Positions 58,503 through 64,000 of a stretch of 64,000 nt of DNA are shown piece by piece. A program made the position numbers and the translations under genes. The notes under the pieces are model-generated. The model was not told the DNA's origin and did not search any database. It was given only the letters and a program-made list of their open reading frames with translations. This DNA is from Solilutibacter tolerans (GTDB taxonomy: Bacteria > Pseudomonadota > Gammaproteobacteria > Xanthomonadales > Xanthomonadaceae), in NCBI RefSeq assembly GCF_900155935.1, contig NZ_FTLW01000004.1, positions 186,001 through 250,000 on the forward strand, given 5' to 3'. The stretch's first letter is position 1. Each line of letters opens with the position of its first letter.

Positions 58503-59501
58503 TCACTCGTTGCCGATCACCAGTTCGACGGCTTGCGTGTGCGGCAAGCTGAGTTGCACGGGTCGGGATTCGATGTCGTCGGCCTGACGATTGGCTATGC
58601 CATTCATCGACAGACGCGCGATCACCTCGACTTGCTTGAGGCTGGACAGCTTGGCGGTAGGCATGGGGCTGTCGGCATCGCTCAAGCGAATCGATAGCGG
58701 CATCGCACTCACTTCATGCTTTTGTACGGCAACAGGCATCGGTGGGCCACCCGCGGCGCGCGCGATCACGAATATGCGAGCGGTATCGGGGAGTTGCTGG
58801 ATATCGATGCCGGGCGCGAAGGTGACTTGAACGGCCAAGCCTGAGGTGGATGTTGCTTCGGTCGGCAGCTTCATCGGTGCCAGCCCGGCTTCGGTGCGTG
58901 CTTGGTTGATCTGCACCAGCAAGGTGGCGGCGGTCTTGGCATCGATTCGCGAGAGCAGCGGCGACCAGACTTCGGCCGCCTTGGCGTGTTCGCCGGCCTG
59001 ACGCAGGCTGATGCCGAGGAACCAGCGTGCACGCTGATGCATCGGTTCGATGGCGATGGCTTGTTCCAGCTGCGCGGTGGCGATGTCATCGAAGCGGCGA
59101 TCTTCACGCGTGAGTGCGCGGGCTTCGGCGGCTTCGGTCAGCACATCGGCGTCGCGCGGGGCACGCTTCGCGGCTTCGGCGTAGGCGCGTGCGGCCTCTT
59201 TCGCATTGCCTTCGGCGGCATAGGCGCGACCCAGCAAGCGCCAGCCTTCGGCATCGCCCGGGCTTTCGGCCAATTTGCGTTCCAGCTGCGCGCGGGCTTC
59301 CGCCAAATTGGTCGGCGCGCGCACCATCGCGGGATCGAGCGCGGCAGGCGTACCCAGTTGCAGGTACAGCACGGTGCTGGCGGCGATGACGGCGAAGGCG
59401 ATGCCCGCAGCCAGCGTCTTGCTGCGACCCAGCAGTGGGCGCAGCACGGCGTACAACGTGAGCAACAGCAGCACTGCGGCGCCGATCAGGAACATCGCCA
59501 T
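58503..59501 (-). CDS. ccmI: Cytochrome c biogenesis protein CcmI
   Basis: 332 residues from ATG 59501 (AGGAG upstream). Two N-terminal membrane helices (FLIGAAVLLLLTLYAVL, LAAGIAFAVIAASTVLYLQ), then TPR repeats (about 90-210, GWRLLGRAYAAEGNAKEAARAY) and a C-terminal periplasmic domain. Chaperone that holds apocytochrome c for the haem lyase. Two bases after ccmH. A longer frame upstream runs antiparallel to ccmH sense and is not real. Confidence 0.9.
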   Translation of the reverse strand: MAMFLIGAAVLLLLTLYAVLRPLLGRSKTLAAGIAFAVIAASTVLYLQLGTPAALDPAMVRAPTNLAEARAQLERKLAESPGDAEGWRLLGRAYAAEGNAKEAARAYAEAAKRAPRDADVLTEAAEARALTREDRRFDDIATAQLEQAIAIEPMHQRARWFLGISLRQAGEHAKAAEVWSPLLSRIDAKTAATLLVQINQARTEAGLAPMKLPTEATSTSGLAVQVTFAPGIDIQQLPDTARIFVIARAAGGPPMPVAVQKHEVSAMPLSIRLSDADSPMPTAKLSSLKQVEVIARLSMNGIANRQADDIESRPVQLSLPHTQAVELVIGNE

Positions 59502-59503
59502 CC

Positions 59504-59944
59504 CTACCACTCCTGCTTGTCGTCGATGGGCACCGCGCTGCGTTTGCCACCGCGCTTCACCAGCACGTACACCAGCGCGCCACCGATCAATATCAGCAGC
59601 AGCGGGCCGAACCAGAGCAACATCGTCCCGCCTTCCAGGCGCGGCTTGTACAGCACGAATTCGCCGTAACGCGCGACCATGAAATCGCGGATCTCGGCAT
59701 CGGTCTTGCCTTGGCGCATCAGCACCAAGACTTCGTTGCGCAAGTCGCGGGCGATCTCGGCGTTGGAATCGGCGAGCGACTGGTTTTGGCACATGACGCA
59801 GCGCAGCTCATGGGTGAGCTGGCGGAAGCGCTGCTCTTCGAACTGGTCGCGGAACACCGGCGGGGCGACATCCCCTTTGACTTGCGCCAAGGCCGCCAGC
59901 GGCAGCCACAGGCCCAACAACAGGATGGCCAGCGCCTTGCGCAT
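59504..59944 (-). CDS. ccmH: Cytochrome c-type biogenesis protein CcmH
   Basis: 146 residues. Signal peptide, the thioredoxin-like motif LRCVMCQNQ (C49, C52) and one C-terminal membrane helix (LLWFGPLLLILIGGALVYVLV). Reduces or presents the apocytochrome CxxCH cysteines. Confidence 0.95.
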   Translation of the reverse strand: MRKALAILLLGLWLPLAALAQVKGDVAPPVFRDQFEEQRFRQLTHELRCVMCQNQSLADSNAEIARDLRNEVLVLMRQGKTDAEIRDFMVARYGEFVLYKPRLEGGTMLLWFGPLLLILIGGALVYVLVKRGGKRSAVPIDDKQEW

Positions 59945-60489
59945 CAGCGTGCGGCCTCCAACTGGGTCAGTTTGGGTTCCAGCTCGTTGCGGATGAGCTC
60001 AGGCGTGAGTACGCCGACGTGCTTCCACACGATCATGCCCTTGGCATCGATGAGGAAGGTTTCGGGTGCGCCGTAGATGCCGAAATCGAGCGCAGTGCGG
60101 CCTTCGATGTCCTGCAGGATCATGAAGTAAGGGTTGCCGAGTTGTTCCAACCAACGCTTGGCGTCTTCGGGCTCGTCCTTCCAGTTGTAGCCGATGACCC
60201 GCACGCGCTTGGTTTCGGAGAACGCGGTCAATGCGGCGTGTTCGTCGCGGCAGGCCACGCACCAGCTGCCCCACACATTCATCACAAAGGGGGCGCCCTT
60301 GAGATCGGCGAGCGTGACGGTGCGCGTGGGGTCGAAGAGTTCGGGCAGGGAAAATTCTGGCGCGGGCTTGCCGATCAGCGGCGAGGGCAGTGCATCACGA
60401 TCCGGACGACGGCTCATCCACACGCCGGCTGCCAACAACGCGCCGAGCGCGATGAAGATGGCGAGGGGGATCCAGCGGTTCTTGCTCAT
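59944..60489 (-). CDS. ccmG: Thiol:disulfide interchange protein CcmG/DsbE
   Basis: 181 residues from ATG 60489. Membrane anchor then a thioredoxin fold with WCVAC (C77, C80) in NVWGSWCVACRDE and the cis-proline region YGAPETFLID. Keeps haem-site cysteines reduced. Overlaps ccmF by four bases and ccmH by one. Confidence 0.95.
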   Translation of the reverse strand: MSKNRWIPLAIFIALGALLAAGVWMSRRPDRDALPSPLIGKPAPEFSLPELFDPTRTVTLADLKGAPFVMNVWGSWCVACRDEHAALTAFSETKRVRVIGYNWKDEPEDAKRWLEQLGNPYFMILQDIEGRTALDFGIYGAPETFLIDAKGMIVWKHVGVLTPELIRNELEPKLTQLEAAR

Positions 60490-62411
60490 GTGGTTTTTTC
60501 CTCCTGATAGCGGCGGAAGCGGCGATCGGCGGCGGTGACGAAACCGCCCAGCGCGATCAACACGACGGCCAGCCAGATGAAGCCCATCATCGGTTTGCTG
60601 TGCACGCGCACGGCCCAGCTGCCATTGCCCAGCGATTCGCCCAGCGCCACATAACGGTCGCGGAAGACGCCCCAATCCACGGCGGCCTCGGTCATCACCT
60701 GGCCGCCGCTGGCGTAACTGCGCTTTTCAGGATGCAGGGTGGCGATGCGCTTGCCATCGCGCATCAGCGTGACCGTGCCGATGTCGGCATCGTAGTTGGG
60801 GCCGGCTTCGCGACGCACGCCGTCGAAGCGATAGTCATCGCCATGCAGGCTGAGCGTTTGCCCGGGCGCGAGCGCGACTTCACGTTGCTCGTTGAGCGCA
60901 GCGTTCAGCAGCGCGCCGGCGACGAACAGCGCGACGCCGACGTGGGCGAGCGTCATCCCGGTCATCTCCCGCGTCATCCGACCCGACTTGCGCAGGCGCT
61001 GCCATGCGAACAACAGCGTGCCGAGACCGACCCACAGCGCCGCTGCGATGCCGACGCCGGTCTTGATCGCGCCTTGCGGTGCCATCCACCAGGCGATGGC
61101 ACCGATGACCAAGGCCAATGCGGCCCACGGCATCAACATCGCGATGACCGGTTGCGGCTGTTCTCGCTGCCAGCGCACCAGCGGGCCGAACGGCAGCAGC
61201 ATCACCACGGGTGCCATGAGCAGCACGAACATCAACGAGAAATACGGCGGGCCAACCGAGACTTTGCCGAGCTCCAACGCATCCGCCAGCATCGGGTAAA
61301 GCGTGCCGATCAAGACCATCGCGCCGGCGGTGGTCAGCAGCAGGTTGTTGATGAGTAGAAGGGTTTCACGCGAGAACGGCGCGAACGGGCGCGCTTCCGC
61401 CGTCGCGCCGGGCGCGCGCAATGCGTACAGCAGCAACGAGCCGCCAACGACCACGCCGAGATACGCCAGGATGAACATGCCGCGTTCGGGATCGGCCGCG
61501 AAGGCGTGCACGCTGGTGATCGCGCCCGAGCGCACCAGGAAGGTGCCGAGCAAGGACAGCGAGAACGCGGCGATGGCCAGCAGCAGCGTCCAGTTGGCGA
61601 AGCTGCCGCGTTTTTCGGTGACTGCCTGCGAGTGGATGAGGGCGGCACCGACCAGCCAGGGCATGAAGCTGGCGTTTTCGACCGGGTCCCAGAACCACCA
61701 GCCGCCCCAGCCCAGTTCGTAGTACGCCCACCAGCTTCCGAGCCCGATGCCGAGGGTGAGGAAGCCCCACGCGATATTGGTCCACGGGCGCGTCCAACGC
61801 TGCCAGCGCACGTCCACTTTTCCATCGAGCAAGGCGGCGATGGCGAACGCGAATGGCACCGCGAAACCGACGTAGCCGAGATAGAGCATCGGCGGGTGGA
61901 TGATCATGCCCGGGTCTTGCAGCAGCGGGTTGAGATCGCGGCCTTCGCTGGCGGCGGGGAGCAAGCGCTCGAACGGATCGCTGGTGAACAACAAAAGAGC
62001 TTGGAAGCCGATCGACACGATGCCCATCACACCCAAGACGCGCGCGATCACCGACAGCGGTAGATGACGCGAGAACGCGGCGACGGCGCCGGTCCATCCG
62101 GCCAGCACCAGCAGCCACAGCAGCAGCGAGCCTTCGTGCGCCCCCCACACGGCGGTGAAGCGATAGACCATCGGCAGCAGCGAGTTGCTGTTATCGGCCA
62201 CGTATTGCAGCGAACGGTCTTGCACCACAAACGCGTGGGTGAGCAGAATGAAAGCGAAAGCGATGAGCGCGAGTTGGACGAAGGCTGCCGGACGCGCGAC
62301 CGCCATCCAGTCGTTGCGCCCTTTGTGTGCGCCGATCAGCGGGATGACCGACTGGATCACGGCGACCCACAGCGCCAAGTTCAGCGCGAAATGACCCAGT
62401 TCTCCCAGCAT
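60486..62411 (-). CDS. ccmF: Haem lyase subunit CcmF
   Basis: 641 residues, about 15 membrane helices. The haem-handling WWD motif is in GWGGWWFWDPVENASFMPWL. Starts [15 protein letters not shown]. With CcmH and CcmI it attaches haem to apocytochrome c. Confidence 0.96.
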   Translation of the reverse strand: MLGELGHFALNLALWVAVIQSVIPLIGAHKGRNDWMAVARPAAFVQLALIAFAFILLTHAFVVQDRSLQYVADNSNSLLPMVYRFTAVWGAHEGSLLLWLLVLAGWTGAVAAFSRHLPLSVIARVLGVMGIVSIGFQALLLFTSDPFERLLPAASEGRDLNPLLQDPGMIIHPPMLYLGYVGFAVPFAFAIAALLDGKVDVRWQRWTRPWTNIAWGFLTLGIGLGSWWAYYELGWGGWWFWDPVENASFMPWLVGAALIHSQAVTEKRGSFANWTLLLAIAAFSLSLLGTFLVRSGAITSVHAFAADPERGMFILAYLGVVVGGSLLLYALRAPGATAEARPFAPFSRETLLLINNLLLTTAGAMVLIGTLYPMLADALELGKVSVGPPYFSLMFVLLMAPVVMLLPFGPLVRWQREQPQPVIAMLMPWAALALVIGAIAWWMAPQGAIKTGVGIAAALWVGLGTLLFAWQRLRKSGRMTREMTGMTLAHVGVALFVAGALLNAALNEQREVALAPGQTLSLHGDDYRFDGVRREAGPNYDADIGTVTLMRDGKRIATLHPEKRSYASGGQVMTEAAVDWGVFRDRYVALGESLGNGSWAVRVHSKPMMGFIWLAVVLIALGGFVTAADRRFRRYQEEKTT

Positions 62412-62872
62412 CAGTTGGCCGCCGCCGGCTTGTCTTCCACGTTGTGCTTCTTGTGCGCGGCGCCCATCTTGTCGGCGACTTCTTTCGGCATGTAAGTCTC
62501 GTCGTGCTTGGCCAGGACTTGCTCCGCCACAAACACGCCATCCTTCATCGAGCCGGTCGCGATTACCGCCTGCTTTTCGCGGAACAGGTCGGGCAGGATG
62601 CCGGTGTAGACGACCGGCATGCGCGCATCGCCATCATCGACTTCGAAATGGGCCTCCAGCGAGCCGGTCGCGCGCTTGAAGGAGTGCTCCGCCACCATGC
62701 CACCCAGGCGGAAGCGCGCCTTGTCGCCGGCCTCGCCACGCAGCACTTCGCTGGGCGTGTAGAGATAAGCCACATTGCGCTGCAGGGCCATCGACAACAA
62801 GGTGACGGCGAGCGCTGCTGCCGCCACGATCATTACGATCACGATCAAGCGGCGTTTGCGTACGGGATTCAT
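62411..62872 (-). CDS. ccmE: Haem chaperone CcmE
   Basis: 153 residues. Membrane anchor, OB-fold, and haem-binding H123 with Y127 in [13 protein letters not shown]. Carries haem covalently from CcmC to CcmF. Confidence 0.95.
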   Translation of the reverse strand: MNPVRKRRLIVIVMIVAAAALAVTLLSMALQRNVAYLYTPSEVLRGEAGDKARFRLGGMVAEHSFKRATGSLEAHFEVDDGDARMPVVYTGILPDLFREKQAVIATGSMKDGVFVAEQVLAKHDETYMPKEVADKMGAAHKKHNVEDKPAAAN

Positions 62873-63033
62873 CGTGTGGTCTCCGACTGGCCATCACGCG
62901 CGGCGCGGCGCTTGGCCAATTGCAAGGCCGCGCGGCGTGCCCGCGCGATGGTGAGCTTCGGTGCCAGCCAATCCCACGCCAGCATCAGGGCGAACACCAC
63001 GTAAGCGGCGATGACGTATTCGCGATAGCTCAT
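62869..63033 (-). CDS. ccmD: Haem exporter subunit CcmD
   Basis: 54 residues: one membrane helix ([19 protein letters not shown]) and a basic tail. Size, topology and place between ccmC and ccmE identify it. Overlaps both neighbours by four bases. Confidence 0.88.
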   Translation of the reverse strand: MSYREYVIAAYVVFALMLAWDWLAPKLTIARARRAALQLAKRRAARDGQSETTR

Positions 63034-63779
63034 GTGCGTTCCCCGGCGCTGCGCAGCACCCAGTCCTTGCCGGCCTCGCGGCGCAGGTTGTCGGCGCGCG
63101 CGCGGGCCAACAGCGAGCCGACGAACCACACATGCGTGCCGATCACCATCGCCCAGAGCGGCATCACCATGCTGGGGTCCATCGAGGATTCACCGAACAT
63201 CTTGATCGTCTGGCCCTGGTGCAGCGAGTTCCACCACACCACCGAATAACGGATGACCGGCAGCAACACCACGCCGACAATCGCCAACAGGCCTGCGGCG
63301 CGTGCAGCGGCGCGACGGTCTTCGATGGCGTGATACAAGCCAATGACGCCGAGGTACATGAAAAGCAGGATCAGCTCAGTGGTCAGGCGCGGGTCCCAAT
63401 CCCACCAAGTGCCCCACATCGGCTTGCCCCAGATCGCGCCGGTGATCAGCGTGACCAAGGTGAAGGCGGCGCCGGGTGCGGCGCAGGCCATGGCCAGGAT
63501 CTCGCACAGCTTGATGCGCCAGATGAGCGCGATGGCCGAATAGATCGCCATGCCGGCAAATACGCCCAAGCTCATCCATGCGGCCGGCACGTGGATGTAG
63601 AGGATGCGGAAGCTGTCGCCTTGCTGGTAATCGGCGGGGACATTGAACAGGGCGCCCCACAAGCCGAAGAGCATGATCAACAGGCCAGCGCCATAGCACC
63701 ACGGCGACCAGCGCGCGGCGAAGCGGTCGAAATAGGGGGGCGAGGCGAGTTGATGGAACCAGCGGACGAGGGGATTCAT
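63030..63779 (-). CDS. ccmC: Haem exporter protein CcmC
   Basis: 249 residues from ATG 63779 (MNPLVRWFHQLASPPYF). Six helices with the WWD motif GTWWDWDPRLTTELILL. Loads haem onto CcmE. First ccm gene here; the gene upstream is an azurin, so ccmA and ccmB are not directly before it. Confidence 0.95.
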   Translation of the reverse strand: MNPLVRWFHQLASPPYFDRFAARWSPWCYGAGLLIMLFGLWGALFNVPADYQQGDSFRILYIHVPAAWMSLGVFAGMAIYSAIALIWRIKLCEILAMACAAPGAAFTLVTLITGAIWGKPMWGTWWDWDPRLTTELILLFMYLGVIGLYHAIEDRRAAARAAGLLAIVGVVLLPVIRYSVVWWNSLHQGQTIKMFGESSMDPSMVMPLWAMVIGTHVWFVGSLLARARADNLRREAGKDWVLRSAGERT

Positions 63780-63887
63780 TGCACGGATCAGGCAGGGGCC
63801 GCGCACCTGGGCGGCCGGGCGCGGCGGGCCGCGTCGGTCAAACGCCAAGGATACCAGCCGACCCGCGCGGAGGCATGTGGGGTACGC

Positions 63888-63918
63888 GAACGCCCGCAAC
63901 CCCAAGGCGCGGGCGTTC
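63888..63918. terminator. Hairpin between azurin and ccmC, possible azurin terminator
   Basis: GAACGCCCGC and GCGGGCGTTC, perfect 10-bp arms with an 11-base loop, 16 bases after the azurin stop (minus strand). No T-run, so at best a weak terminator. Confidence 0.45.
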
Positions 63919-63933
63919 ATGCACACAAGGAGC

Positions 63934-64000
63934 TTATTTGAGGCTGAGCGTGCCCTGCATCATCCCGGAGTGGCCCGGGAAGGTGCAAAAGAACGAAAAG
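63934..64000 (-). CDS. Azurin-type blue copper protein (C-terminal end only)
   Basis: The last 21 codons read FSFFCTFPGHSGMMQGTLSL then K and stop. The copper ligands Cys, His five residues later and Met four residues after that match azurin C112, H117 and M121. A small periplasmic electron carrier; its location before the cytochrome c maturation genes fits a respiratory role. The rest lies beyond the window. Confidence 0.85.
   Translation of the reverse strand, partial: FSFFCTFPGHSGMMQGTLSLK

Overview
The window reads as a chromosome segment of a high-GC gammaproteobacterium of the Xanthomonadaceae/Lysobacteraceae (Xanthomonas, Lysobacter or Thermomonas-like). The evidence is a TonB-dependent receptor of the Xanthomonas/Caulobacter carbohydrate type, a flavin-dependent halogenase embedded in a sugar-uptake locus, an Entner-Doudoroff operon, a class III (PhaEC) polyhydroxyalkanoate synthase, a MetX-type serine/homoserine acyltransferase and the rimP-nusA-infB-rbfA-truB-rpsO-pnp block. 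This assignment is inference from gene content; no 16S gene is present.

Region 1 (1-18,331) is a starch/maltodextrin/pullulan utilisation locus. It holds a lipoprotein alpha-amylase cut by the left edge, an MFS sugar:H+ symporter, a GH13 alpha-glucosidase, a tryptophan-halogenase-family protein, a pullulanase, a SusB-like GH97 glucosidase, a two-domain esterase, a second secreted alpha-amylase with a C-terminal glucodextranase-type module, and a TonB-dependent receptor. Region 2 (18,409-25,490) continues the pathway with an SSS-family sodium/sugar symporter and a tightly overlapping operon zwf-pgl-edd-glk-eda. Together the two regions can take extracellular alpha-glucan to pyruvate and glyceraldehyde-3-phosphate. 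Near-identical palindromes of the LacI-family type lie in the two divergent maltodextrin promoter regions and upstream of zwf, which suggests one repressor covers both; no LacI-type gene lies in the window.

Region 3 (25,491-34,725) is the conserved translation/RNA block, with clear terminators after rpsO and pnp. Region 4 (34,879-41,187) carries a TAT-exported serine hydrolase, dinB, pssA, phaE-phaC, a PspC-domain protein, a membrane protein with an HExxH motif, and tRNA-Leu(CAA). PhaE carries a lysine/alanine-rich, histone H1-like tail.

Region 5 (41,200-51,133) is accessory. It has a heavy-metal efflux cluster (CzcI-like small protein, czcC, czcB, czcA, ynfA, czcD), then a tyrosine-recombinase gene wrecked by a truncated IS3 element, then a lone DUF4062-domain gene that is the best candidate here for an uncharacterised, possibly defence-related function. 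Region 6 (51,228-56,663) has dbpA and a divergent unit of an old yellow enzyme, a short-chain dehydrogenase and a frameshifted quinone-oxidoreductase-like gene opposite a TetR regulator, with two operator-like repeats between them.

Region 7 (56,688-64,000) has a thiol dioxygenase, a MetX-family acyltransferase, the cytochrome c maturation genes ccmCDEFGHI, and the C-terminal end of an azurin-type blue copper protein at the right edge.
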